Source: Ptychodera flava
Taxonomy: Eukaryota; Hemichordata; Enteropneusta; Ptychoderidae
Length of the DNA: 64,000 bases
Direction: 5' to 3'
Assembly (NCBI RefSeq): GCF_041260155.1
Contig: NC_091933.1
Span: 3,697,001 to 3,761,000 of the forward strand
Part shown: piece by piece, positions 13,001 through 23,312 of the stretch
Position numbering within the stretch: the stretch's first letter is position 1
Layout of the letters: every line of letters starts with the position of its first letter
Made by a program: the position numbers and the translations under genes
Notes under the pieces: model-generated
The model's database searches: none
What the model was told of the DNA's origin: nothing
The model's input: only the letters and a program-made list of their open reading frames with translations

Positions 13001-15103
13001 GCGGCGCACTTTATTCGATGCCAGTGCACAAACTTCTCAGCCACATCCATTGAAACGTCTGTTAATTAGGACGACTGTAAGGCAATTTTTAACTTCATTT
13101 CCATAGACAACTCATGTCCATGGACATTGTATAAAGTAAACTTTATCGGAGTGGTTCGCCAAAGGCAGCCCTCCGGTTAAGAGGGTCATGGGCCATTACG
13201 TAAAGTCAACTTTATTCTAGTGGGCCACCAAAGGTGGCACGCCGGTAAAGAGGGTCGATCATGGCTATTGCATAAAGTAGACTTTACTGGACAGGGCCGC
13301 TGAAGGCGCACGGCCATTACCATTATTCAGTGCGTGATCCCAGAGGTCCCTCAAAAATGTTTCTAATACAAGCCGCGGCTTCAATTGGGAATTTTACGGT
13401 AAGATTGCTGTGGGGTATTACATAAAGTCAATTTATTGTGTGGGCCGCCAGAGGCGGCCCGCCGGTAAAGAGGGTCAATCATGGCCATTGCATGAAGTAA
13501 ACCTAATTGGAGTGGGACGCCAAAGGCGTCTGCCCTTAAGAGGGTCATGGGTAATACATGATGTATATTTTTTGTAGTGGGCCGCCGAAGGCGGCCCGCT
13601 GGTAAAGAGGGTCAATCATGGCAATTGCATGAAGTAAACCTAATTGGAGTGGGCCACCAAGGCGTCTGCCCGTTAAGAGGGTCATGGGTAATACATAATG
13701 TATATTTATTGTAGTGGGCCGCCGAAGGTGGCCGCCGGTAAAGAGGGTCAATCATGGCCATGGCATAAAGTGAACTTTATTGTTGGTATTATGTTTTTGA
13801 AAATGTGGTGACCCCCCCTTTCCTACCAGTGAAAAAGCGATGACCCCCCCCTTTGCGGATTCCAAAATTATGATGACCCCCCCCCCTGGATTTTGCCGGC
13901 CCCCCCCCCGGCCGTAAAAACTGAACGGTACCTTATATGAAAATAGCCACCATAAAAGTACACCATGTAGGACCAATGGCAATGTTTTTTCGGACCTTTC
14001 TTTCATTTTCTCATGCAATTATAGGGAAGGTGGACCGGAATACGAAATAGGACCAAAGAGACCATACATGTAAGGCCCACACTGTTCATTATGATACGAT
14101 GGGATGCGGGCGTTGCATCATTCAGAACGAAAGCAGGAAGAACATCTTAGCCAATCCCGTTAACTTCGTTCCAGACAAAATGAAAAGAGTTCGTTACATT
14201 GACACTAGTTATCTTCCACGTTTATCATGAGGTGGAACCAGTATACCAGGGCGAGTCGTGAACTTTCGGCCAATGACCGCATTGCACAAGGCTGAAGCCT
14301 CGTTCTCACACTGGTGCGTAACTTGATTTAGTCGATGTCTACGGGTGCGATGTCCTTTTGTTTTTACAAACGCATCAGATCATATATAGACCCTCGAGAA
14401 ATTTTCGAGGGTCTATGATCAGATTACGTTCCGATAACTATGTACCAGTTGGGCAAATCTGGGCCACCTGAGGTTAGGGTAGCAGAGTACATTTCCCGAT
14501 AAGGCAGGAATCTTTCAAAATTAGCATCTAGGCATTCCATAAAAACAGAACATAAAAACGCTCCGCCTAGGTTTTGGCTCAGGTCCATTCAACGTCCTAT
14601 ATAAGTGCTAGTTCAGAGCTGAAGTCGAGCAAACTGACGTATACTTTTTTTAATTGTTTTAACAAAGAATCATTCATAGTATTCCGATGTAAAATACATA
14701 ACAAAGGGTCACTTACCGCATACTGTATAGCTGTCAAAAAATGTCACCAATAAAATTTACCGTATACTGTATAGGTGTCAATAAATGTCATCAATAAAAT
14801 TTACCGTATAGCTATCAATAATGTCACCAATAAAATTTACAGCAACAAGAACTAGCACTTGATTGGCCACTTCCCGTGTATTATTGAATGTTTTACTCAC
14901 CTCATGCACGAGTGCCGATCTCTTAAGATATTTACGTACAGACTAGGAGAAAAAATGCATCCAGCGCCAACAACGGTATACCAGAAATTCAAAACGGCGT
15001 TTTTTCTAAAGAATCGCCATCGCCTTGAGGTGACTGATAAAACAGATAACACTGATAGTACGAATAGAACCCCGTAAAGTAAAGTGTATACAGCATCAGC
15101 CAT
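4015..15103 (-). CDS. AGPAT: 1-acyl-sn-glycerol-3-phosphate acyltransferase, AGPAT1/2 type (whole gene)
   Basis: This enzyme acylates lysophosphatidic acid to phosphatidic acid in the ER membrane, an early step of glycerolipid synthesis. Shared exons: 6777-6916, 5469-5647, 4932-5033, 4596-4668 and 4015-4205 (stop at 4015-4017). Each is joined to any one of three first exons (8933-9141, 11922-12118, 14901-15103). Phases agree at every junction, giving 297, 293 or 295 residues, close to vertebrate AGPAT1/2. With the proximal first exon, acyltransferase motif I (NHQSALD, an NHx4D) lies near residues 108-114. GVVFVDR follows in the next exon, motif III (EGTR) is near 184-187, and VPITPVV opens the following exon. 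The C-terminal part reads VLPPVPTEG as in AGPAT1. The last 20 residues are His/Gln-rich and not typical of the family. Vertebrates split AGPAT1 and AGPAT2; this gene may be their co-orthologue, and I cannot choose between them by eye. Confidence 0.92.
5376..5405 (+). repeat. CTTT microsatellite
   Basis: TTTC units with one TATC variant in the AGPAT intron between shared exons 3 and 4. On the AGPAT strand it reads GAAA. Confidence 0.85.
5962..6273. mobile_element. Long imperfect palindrome (foldback MITE) in an AGPAT intron
   Basis: The outer arms pair AGCTAGGATAAAC (about 5962) with TTATCCCAGCTATCCTG (about 6257-6273). The inner arms pair ATATTCAGGATGCAACATCA with its imperfect complement around a centre near 6156 (CTACTCCAGGGAGTAG). 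The whole stretch is about 310 bp with arms of roughly 150 bp. No coding sequence is present. Such structures are typical of foldback-type MITEs; no clear target duplication was identified, so the family is open. Confidence 0.6.
8933..9141 (-). CDS. AGPAT: AGPAT proximal alternative first exon (1a)
   Basis: ATG at 9141, with an in-frame TGA just upstream; a second in-frame Met pair follows a few codons later. The exon encodes two hydrophobic stretches separated by a basic segment ([10 protein letters not shown]) and ends NPGEMANS, as expected for the N-terminal membrane region before the catalytic domain. The donor is AAG|GTGAGA in phase 2, and the split codon is completed by the T that opens exon 2. 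It is the closest of the three first exons to the catalytic exons (2.0 kb intron). Confidence 0.82.
11922..12118 (-). CDS. AGPAT: AGPAT middle alternative first exon (1b)
   Basis: ATG at 12118. It encodes about 65 residues: a long hydrophobic helix, a polar break ([12 protein letters not shown]), a second hydrophobic helix and the ending NPGDQANMR. The ending closely parallels NPGEMANS of exon 1a. The donor is GAG|GTGAGA, again phase 2. No downstream catalytic exons lie between this exon and exon 1a, so it is best read as an alternative first exon of the same gene rather than a separate gene. Confidence 0.78.
12790..13932. mobile_element. 1.1-kb non-autonomous DNA transposon with TTA target duplication, G/C-tracts and a minisatellite core
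   Basis: The termini are inverted: GGGAGCGTTCAGTTTTTTAC on the left, and reading inward from the right GGTACCGTTCAGTTTTTAC. Both continue into CGGCC, a run of G and CCGGCAAAAT. TTA flanks each side (12787-12789 and 13933-13935). A 3-bp TWA duplication is characteristic of PIF/Harbinger, so that superfamily is inferred. Inside the termini, GATGACCCCCCC-like modules repeat in the same orientation at both sides. The centre (about 13131-13790) is a tandem repeat of about 68 bp with nine or so units. There is no transposase. It lies in the AGPAT intron between first exons 1b and 1c. Confidence 0.68.
13131..13790 (+). repeat. 68-bp minisatellite with a two-unit higher-order period
   Basis: Units begin with variants of CATAAAGTAAACTTTAT and contain GGGCCGCCNAAGGCGGCCCGC, which can itself form a hairpin, followed by GGTAAAGAGGGTCA. 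Unit starts are near 13131, 13199, 13272, 13421, 13491, 13556, 13628, 13694 and 13763. In the last part, alternate units resemble each other more than neighbours do (13491 with 13628, 13556 with 13694), a higher-order period of about 137 bp. A non-repeat stretch interrupts the array at about 13310-13415. Confidence 0.72.
14386..14416. repeat. Short inverted repeat (hairpin)
   Basis: ATAGACCCTCGA and its exact complement flank a short A/T-rich centre. No run of T follows and no gene ends here, so a terminator role is not suggested. Confidence 0.5.
14712..14841 (+). repeat. Three-copy tandem repeat near AGPAT first exon 1c
   Basis: Variants of GTCACCAATAAAATTTACCG followed by TATACTGTATAGCTGTCAAT occur three times at about 55-60 bp spacing, with small deletions between copies. 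It lies 60 bp on the intron side of the exon 1c donor. No function is evident. Confidence 0.6.
14901..15103 (-). CDS. AGPAT: AGPAT distal alternative first exon (1c)
   Basis: ATG at 15103. It encodes about 67 residues: a hydrophobic N-terminus rich in Leu/Val/Ser, a strongly basic loop (SRRWRFFRK), a second hydrophobic segment and the ending RDRHSCMR, which lies where human AGPAT2 reads GRTVENM. The donor GAG|GTGAGT is phase 2, as in the other two first exons. It is the most diverged of the three and lies head-to-head with REC114, 840 bp apart. A three-copy repeat of about 60 bp lies just downstream in the first intron. Confidence 0.7.
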
Positions 15104-15943
15104 ATTTTGAAAGGCCGAACACTGAGTCGTTGGTTCTCAATACTTTTCTGATACAAAATAAAATCAGGTTGGTAACATTCAGAAAGAATGCGCACGAATG
15201 ACAATTTTCGCAAACGATGACCATAAACTCTGATTTACAATATTAGTCCTATAGAGCCAGGCCCGGCGGGTAGATTCTGCTTTCTGTCTTGGATATTTGC
15301 CCTACCGCAAACATTGACCTCAATATGGTGTGACAAATGTTCCTTAGAATTTAACCCTATACCTGTCAAACTTTTGTTTGTTAAACTGCGGTCAACTAGT
15401 TGCTGAAATGGAGCGATCTGCAGAACTTCGAAATTTTCTAATCGAATCCACCCGCGCTTCGACGAACATAAACTCATCACGTGGAATTCGGAATCGGAAT
15501 TAAGAGAACGTAACATTTTACCCATCCATAGGTCAGGCCCAGAGTATTAAATTGTCGTAGTATTCTGATATTCTGCATCTCTGATAGTATTCAACGGAAG
15601 ACTTTTATCAACTTTTTTAAAACTCTAATGTTTGATTTTTCTCACTTGTGCGAATGCAATATTTTTATGCAGTTGTAGCCTAGGCCTAAATATTCTGAAG
15701 AAAGTCGCGCTCATTCTGATTAAATATTAGCTGAAGATGGTTATAGCCTAATTTTGCAAATTTTAAAAAAGCGGACTTGTTTGTCTTAAAATGTCAAGAG
15801 GTGTTTCACAGCAGCTTTTGGCATGGCATGTAGGCTTATGTCAAATGCGTCTGACTGGAAACTTTGCCTTCCCTAATCCGTAGACTTGACGGGAATAAAA
15901 AACTGTCGTAAGGGGCGCTTTTCCGCTCATCATTTTAGTAAAA
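15104..15943. promoter_or_regulatory. Head-to-head intergenic region between AGPAT exon 1c and REC114
   Basis: The two start codons point away from each other 840 bp apart, so this stretch must hold both promoters and 5' leaders, if AGPAT exon 1c is used. No TATA box was identified at a convincing position. The REC114 ATG has a purine at -3 (AAAATGG). This is inferred from gene positions only. Confidence 0.5.
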
Positions 15944-18900
15944 ATGGCGGAGACGTCGTCTGCTGCCGTGTCTCAAATACAGTCGTGGCCCATTGCCAGG
16001 TACGCAAGATATATCAACCGCCCGTCAAAAGAAGGTGCGGGTAACGACACTAATGTATCAGTCGACGCTGCGAACAAAACTTTTGGTCACTGGAAGGTAA
16101 ACGATCACGTCTAATTTTATCATAGTAGATAAAAACTGCCGCCAGCTCGCGCGCGGTTTTGCTGCGGTGTGTAGTTCACAACTTTCCCACCAAACAAAAT
16201 TGGCGTGAAGTTGAACTTGTGGGTGCGGAACTGCAGCAAGCTTTCCTCGCCACAAAAATCGCCGGGGAAAGTTGCTGGCTGCAGAATTGCGACAAGATTT
16301 CCGCCCGATGTATTTAAGGCCGCGTTCAAAAAATGATGTATGTGCGGGGGGGGGGGGGGGGGGGGGGGAGAGAATTCATGGGGGATTCGAATTTTTTTGG
16401 GTGGTCGAGGGGGGGGGGTGACTTGAAAGTTTTAATCTGCCTATGGGGGGGGACCTGAAAATATTTTGACTACCAACATTTTGATGTCATCCAATGGTTC
16501 CAATGTTAGTAATAATTAAACAAAATCTAGAACCGTTTTGTCATATTTTATGTCTTTAATCTCGAAAAAATCTAAAAATCTATGAATGCCATTAAATTTT
16601 CGTAAAACAAGTTGGCCTTGTAATGGGTCAGGAGCTGCAACTGTTGATAATTTTTCAATATTTCTATGCAATGTATCAAACATAGTTTCTTGGTGTCTCT
16701 CTACAGCATGCTGAAAAACAATATTCAGTTTGTCAACAAAGCCCATTTGTCTAAATATTGGTGATAATTGAATGATACAAATGCTGGATAGCTCAACATG
16801 CTGTAGGGAGTAGAACAAGAGCGCAATTGTATAAAGTGAACAAAACTATTGTCAAAATAAAAAGTTAATACAACTACTGCCCTGCTACTACATACTGGCA
16901 GTGATAGTGATACATGTAGCTCTGACTCTGATGTAGTTTACATGTAAGAAGAGTTTCGGTCATAGGACACTCAATTGATAGTGAAATATACATGTACACA
17001 AGATCCAGCCAGAGAGCAACACATAGAAGACTAGGGAACTAACAGTTACCATGGATTTTTGAATTCAGGCATATGAGAACAATCTTATCTTGATCTTATA
17101 CAAATGTACGATGTAAGGCTGCGTTCACAAATAACGATTAGGGGGGGGGGGGCTGGAGAAATTTCGATTGAAATCTTATTTTTTTTCAGATCCCCCCCCT
17201 AAGTTCCCCAAAAATTTTTCAAATGCCCCCCCCCCCCTCTATATGGTCAAAATTTTTCAAGTCCCCCCCCCCCAACTATCACAGGCCCGCATATTTGTAA
17301 AGGATGTGAGTGCAGAAAAAATAAACAAGTATTGCGCCGTTCTGCTCACAGGTGTTCAAGACTACCTGTATTAGCACTTTGTATAGTCAAATTCCCAAGG
17401 CAAGTTCTTTAAATGCATCAGTGAATTTTTTAGATTTATTGGTCTAAAAGCCAACTTGAGTTAATCCAACTCTGGCCAGGTCAATTGCTCCTGCTGAAGA
17501 GCACACAAAATGCAATCATGAGAGAGTAGGAAAATTGTGAATTCTGGCTAATTGCCATATTGCACAGTGACCTACCAAAAAATTGTTTCAAAACTACAAG
17601 ACTATATGAATTAGATGCTACTCAAATTGACAATACCGGAAGGTTAATGTTTTAATCTCTGAAATTTTGGGTGTGATAATTGCAAATTTGGTTAAAAAAT
17701 AAATAATTCCATTTGGTCACATATTTTTTCTTTTAGTCTTTACTATGCAAAGTTTTACTTCTGTATCATTTTATAATAAGAGTGTGAAAATTTAGAATAT
17801 CAAGCATGGTGAACCCATCTTTTTTCTTTAATATTAGATTATTCTCATATGCCAGAATTCAAACATTTCTATGTTTTTTTCCATGTGTTGCTCTCTGGCC
17901 TGATCTTGTGTACAAGTGAGTTTCACTGTCATGAATGTCATTTGACCAAAACTCTTCTTCAACTACCATGTACATCAGAGTCAGAGCTGTCTCTGTCACT
18001 GTTCAGGTATGCAGTGACAGTGACACTGCAGTACTGAGCAGGGTAGCATCTGATAGTGACACTACCCGTAGGCAGTAGCTGTATTAACATTGATAATTTT
18101 GGCAATATTTTTGTTCAGTTTTACAACTGCGTTCTTGTTCTACTCCCTACAGCATGTTGAATTGTCCAGTATTCAGCTTGCTATCACAGCCTATGTATGT
18201 GTACCATGCATTTGTATCACTGACAACTGATTGTCAGTCTGGACTCCAATTAAATTATCACCAAATACATATTTATATTTATATATACAGGCTTTGTCGA
18301 CAAACTAAATATTGTGTGTGTTTGAGCATGCTGTAGGGAGATAGCAAGAAACTGTAGTTGTTATATTGCATAGAAATATTGCAGAAATCATTAACAGTTG
18401 CAGCTTCTGCCCTGTTACAAGGCTCATTTGTTTTTTACAACAAATCACACGTTTAGATTTTTCGAGATAAAGTCATGAAATGTGACAAAATGGTTCTAGA
18501 TTTTGTTAAATTATTACTAACATTACAACATTTTGATGACATAAAAAATGGTATTCACTTTTCATTGAATTACCTACAAAAACTTGGAATTGGAAAATGT
18601 AAAACTCAAAAGGGACCCAAAAATTTTCAAGTCCCCCCCTACAGGTAGAGCAAAATTTTCAAGTCCCCCCTCCACTACCCCCAAAATTTTTGAATCCCCC
18701 CCTGAATTCCTCCAGCCCCCCCCCCCCCAACCGTTTTTTGTGAACGCAGCCTAAAGTCAGTTTTTCTAAAATCACTTAAAATCAATATATATAACCATTC
18801 ATTTCAAGTTCATGCAATGAATGAAATTTTCACATTTCATTGTACAATAATACAAAAGTAAAACTTTGAACAGTAAAGACTCTAATTTAAATAGAAAATA

Positions 18901-21900
18901 GAAAAATGTGTGACTACATGGAATCTTTTATTTTTTATCAAATTTGCCATTATTACACCCAAAATGTCTGAGATTAAAACATTGATTTTAGGGAATATTT
19001 TAACCTTTCAGTATTGTCAATTTTGTATAACATTAATAAGTGGCATCTAAGTTGTATATGTCTTGTACTTTTAAAAAATAATTTTTTTCGGTAGGTCACT
19101 GTGCTCATTTTTTCACAATTTGGTAAAATGTAGCCAGGAATACACAATTTTCATACTCTCTCATGATTGTCATTTTGTGTGCTTTTCAGCTGGTGCCATT
19201 GACCTGGCCAGAGTTGGATAAACTCAAGTCGGCTTAGACTGAGAAATCCAAAAAGTCCACTGATGCATTTAAAAATGAAGCAATTTAAGAACTTGCCCTA
19301 GGTATATGGCTCTACAACCTGCTGATAAGAGGTAGTGTTGAACATCTGCATGCAGAACGACACATTACATGTTTATTTTTACTCTGTGTGCATTCCCTAT
19401 AAAAATGCGGCTATATGGTAATTTTGGGAGGGACTTGAAAATTTTAGAGGGTATCGAGGGGGGGACTTGAAAATTTTTGAGGGTATTGAGGGGGATCTGA
19501 AAAAAAATAAGATTTCAGATTTCAATCGCGATTCCTCCAGCAAGAGTTCCTTTAATAATAGGCCCGTCATACCAGTAAATCACTTTAATCGCGGACTTTC
19601 CTTGGAAGCAGCACATCAAATGCAACTTTTATTTCCTTCAGTACCGGTTTAAGAGAGTAATCATTTCACATCATAAAATACTAGCTCATTGCATCAAATG
19701 TATCATATAAATATGTATTAAAATATATCATTCTGTTAGTGTTTCAGTTTTCTGCACACCCTTTGACACTTAATTTCAAATACATACAGATCTTGGAAGA
19801 GCAAATTCAATTCATTTTTGTCTGTCTTTAAACAACAGTTGAGAACAGCAAAGAACATGCAAAGCTGGACCTGTCACCATTTCTGGATCCGGTATTAGTC
19901 AGTGGTAATGTTCCAAGGAGAGGGTTAACAGTATTATTCTGATAAAGAAATGACCTGAGTTGCTTAAACATTGGTAATCCTAATCCTTTGAAATTGAAGA
20001 CTGGACACAGGTCAAACTATCTCATTTTATTCAACAACAGAAGTACCATATCAGCTAGCAGATTTCTTGAACCTCTGTTAAAGGGTACTTCATCGGGAAA
20101 GTGGCAGCATACATTACTGCAGTTAGACAAGAGCATGAAAATAGTTAAAAACAGTTTACCGTAGAGATGTGCATATAGCTACAACTGAGGGGCATGGCAT
20201 TTTTGTAGCATGGTACATTGCAACTTTTTAGAGTGCTATTCACCCACAATGCATGCAAACATTACTTTTTGGACAGGTGTGTTTTGGCTAGTAAATATAA
20301 AAGGAATAACAAACACGTCTTTTACTTTGCAGCATATTGAGAGTAGTGACCTGATATTGGTGCTCCTAGAATCTAAAAACATGATTCTTAGCAGTGGTAA
20401 TACAATACATGTAAGTTAACAATATCTCAACGCCTGTTGCTGATCCCATGATCCTAGACAAATAACATGATGATCTTTGAAATGTAACGTTACAGTACAT
20501 TACAGAGTGACATCTAGATTTGTCTCTTAAGCTGAATGGAATACATCAAACAATCCTCTGAATTCCAATGATTTTTAATTAATGAAATATTCAATTTCAA
20601 CAACCTTAAGATATAAAAATATAATATATTGAGGTAGAAGTAGGGTAACTACAGCAGAAAAAACACCCTCTTTAGCAAAGACTCAGATAGTTTTTCTAGG
20701 AGTAAGATAGATATTTTTTGATATTTCATGTTTTTCAGAAGTTTCAGTGCTCAGTGACAGCAAAAATTACCTTTCTTAAAAGTGAGCACTTTCACACCAT
20801 AGACCAGTCAGAAGATTAGATCTGACATACAAAGTTTTAAGCCATTTTGAAGTTTGTCAGCCTGGATACAATGTACTTAGAACTGTGCAAAGTTATGAGA
20901 AAAAGACAACAGTACCGGTGAAAATACTTTACGCGCACTTTGAGATGTATCATGTAGTGCTGCATGCTCTGTGCACAAGTTTTGAGTCAAAAGTTTTCAA
21001 AGGTGGCTATAGTATAAACAGATGCTTGCACTTTTACATTGTTGACAACAATGTCTGATGTTTGATTTTTGAACAGGAGAATTATTCCTTACTCAATGCC
21101 AGTGATTGGATGAGAGCTATCAGCAAGGGAGACAGTGTGCTCTTTGCATGTAGAATCAAGGTGAGCAATTCAACAATTACTTTGATGTTCATGATCAGTA
21201 AGTTTTGTAGATATCTTATATGTTATATCTTATATTTCATAAACCAAATTTCTACCTGATGGTTTAATCATAAACCCTAAAAAGTTCTTTTTTTAGGATC
21301 TATGATTTAATTTCCATGGATCAAGAAGTGTGCTTTCTCAAACACTTGAATTGGAAATGCATAAAAAGTTTCATCAGAATTTGGCATAAACATTTTCATA
21401 ATTGTTTGACAAATTATTACCATGTATTTTTAGAGTTATCAAAGTCAAATATCTATGGTGTTAAACAGCATATTCCTTTACTGAATTTTAATGATTGACA
21501 TGGTGATGTATTATTTAAATAGATTATTGTAAAATTCAAAGCTGAACATTGAGATTATCAAGATGTGAAAGTGAAGGCTAAAGCAATAAAGTTGTGGTCC
21601 ATATGGAGGTATCTAAGTGTAAGAACTATGCCCTCTTACATACAAAATTGATAGTTTATTTATGTTTACCCATGGACAGAATGAGATTCGTCGTTTTCGT
21701 ATCCAGTTTAAGAAGACAAGCCACAAAACAGCCATACAGCACTGTCATGATTGCAGCCATGTCCTGGCAACATATATCAGAGTTAAAAATGCCAATCTTG
21801 CTACGAGTTCTGCAGATGGTGACTCACAGCTGGAGGACCTGAATAAAGAGGTGTGTGTTCACAAATATGTAACTACCCAACAGTTCCACCTAATGCATGA

Positions 21901-23312
21901 AGCAGCATATGTAAAGGCTGTTCATTAATATGTAAGGTGTATAAATGAGCTTTGTTTTTGGTAAATGTATTGATAATGTCTCTGTTATATTCATGTCCTC
22001 ACATAGTGATCTGTATACTTTAACAATATTGACAAGGTCAAGATTGTCAGTGTTTACAATGTTCTGAAACAATCAAAAACTTTGAAATTTGTTCCTTTTT
22101 CAAGCCAGAATTTAGTTGCACAGATATATTCTTCTTCATTATTCTTTGTGGAATAATGACAATACAAGAGACTGTGATTATATCAAGATGTATACAGTTT
22201 GAAAATCTGCATGTTTCCCTTCTATGGGTATGATACAAATATGAGCAATACCAATTATTTTCTGTATTTGTTTTAAGTTTTAATGGTATTTCACTTTTTG
22301 CTCATCAGACTGATACCGGTGAAACATGTCGTTTAAATGGTGAAGTGTCATTACAAGATGTTGCAAAGGTATGGTAAGATATTTCTATCAATGTAAATTT
22401 GTTGTCGTTGTTTTTCTGTTACCTCAAAATTCAAAGTGGGTTTGAGTAGAAAATCGCCTTACCATAGATGTAGTGGTTGTCTAACAGACTGCCAATTCAT
22501 AGTCATAGTAGCCTCAAGGTCACAAGGTCAGTTCCTGATGAAATATTTTGAAAATTATTATGCAATTGGTAAATTTTCTCAACAAGTCCTTTTTCCATAG
22601 ATTTTGAAAATGGTGGCATTTCTTTAAATAAAATTTATGAAGATTTCAACAAAACAATTACAGCTTTGTAAGAGTTACATGCATCAACTGTGTACACATC
22701 ACATGTTTCATTGTTGTGCAAGGCATTAATGGATGAAAAATTTCCTTGGTCCTCTCAGATGAAGATGAAAGTATACAGCAACCAAACAACAATAACACAG
22801 GAGAAATAAACGCCTGAGTATAAGTTACTTTACCAAAGGATCCAAATCATGGACTTCTTCATCAAAGACATAGAGATATTATTACTAATTGTGGAATCAT
22901 TTTTTATAAAAACTGAATAGTTATACCGGTATAAAGCTAACTGGTGTGTATAACCATTTCAACCATACCTAAACTACTAAACTAGTTTTTCATCCTATCA
23001 ATTCAGTGCAGGATTTCATATTTTCAAACATGCTTTGCTTACTTCATTGTTACATTCATGCAGTTACATTAGAATCTATTGCAAGAAGACATAGCATGGA
23101 CTAAATTCATAATATTTCTTCATTCTACCCTCATACAGGCTGTAACAGTTCCAGGCAGCTTTAATCTGCCTATTGCTTACCAACACTGCAATATCCAAAT
23201 ACCCAAAGAGAAGTTGCAGGCATTGCTTAGACTCTGCCTGACAGATGCTGACTTTCCAGCTTTTGTTGGCTGTGTGGAAAAGGAACTCCAAGAAATTATC
23301 AATGAAAGTTGA
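15944..23312 (+). CDS. REC114: Meiotic recombination protein REC114
   Basis: REC114 works with MEI4 and the SPO11/TOPOVIBL complex to form meiotic DNA double-strand breaks on chromosome axes. Exons: 15944-16096, 20333-20410, 21077-21160, 21680-21850, 22309-22368 and 23139-23312 (stop included). They encode 239 residues, slightly shorter than vertebrate REC114. The start MAETSS..WPIARYARYI matches the family N-terminus (WPLKRYGRF in mammals). Exon 2 (LILVLLESKNMILSSGNT) and exon 4 (IRRFRIQF) belong to the PH-like fold. The last exon (LPIAYQH..LCLTDADFPAFVGCVEKEL) matches the conserved C-terminal helical region that binds MEI4. All six exons are multiples of three and all introns are phase 0. 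The first intron (4.2 kb) carries nested transposons. Possible poly(A) signals lie at 23505 and 23776. Confidence 0.93.
16318..19540 (-). mobile_element. Outer TIR transposon copy, split by an inverted copy of itself
   Basis: The segment 16318 to about 17113 is the reverse complement of the right half of the inner element (about 17840-18751). The segment about 18755-19540 is the reverse complement of its left half (17117 to about 17800). Removing the inner element leaves one continuous inverted copy. Its left end GGCCGCGTTCA follows TAA (16315-16317), the same target type as the inner copy. Its right end stops at CTCCAG, so the terminal G-tract and TIR are missing there. A run of about 25 G at 16335-16370 marks the left terminus. 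It lies in REC114 intron 1. Confidence 0.62.
17117..18751 (+). mobile_element. Inner 1.6-kb TIR transposon, TAA-flanked, with G/C-tract ends (PIF/Harbinger-like)
   Basis: The termini are GGCTGCGTTCACAAA on the left and TTTGTGAACGCAGCC on the right, perfectly inverted, flanked by TAA on both sides (17114-17116, 18752-18754). Just inside are long G or C runs and repeated modules of the type AAAATTTTCAAGTCCCCC. No transposase domain was seen; the interior is AT-rich and non-coding. The TWA target suggests PIF/Harbinger mobilisation. The terminus shares GCGTTCA with the element at 12790-13932, so the two may use one enzyme. Confidence 0.65.
19541..20332. other. Remainder of REC114 intron 1
   Basis: Ordinary AT-rich intron sequence with no recognised element, ending in the polypyrimidine tract and acceptor TACTTTGCAG at 20332. 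Confidence 0.5.

Noticed and set aside
8933-15103. Three tandem AGPAT genes instead of alternative first exons
   Set aside because: No catalytic exons (NHQS or EGTR) were found between the first exons; only one downstream set exists.
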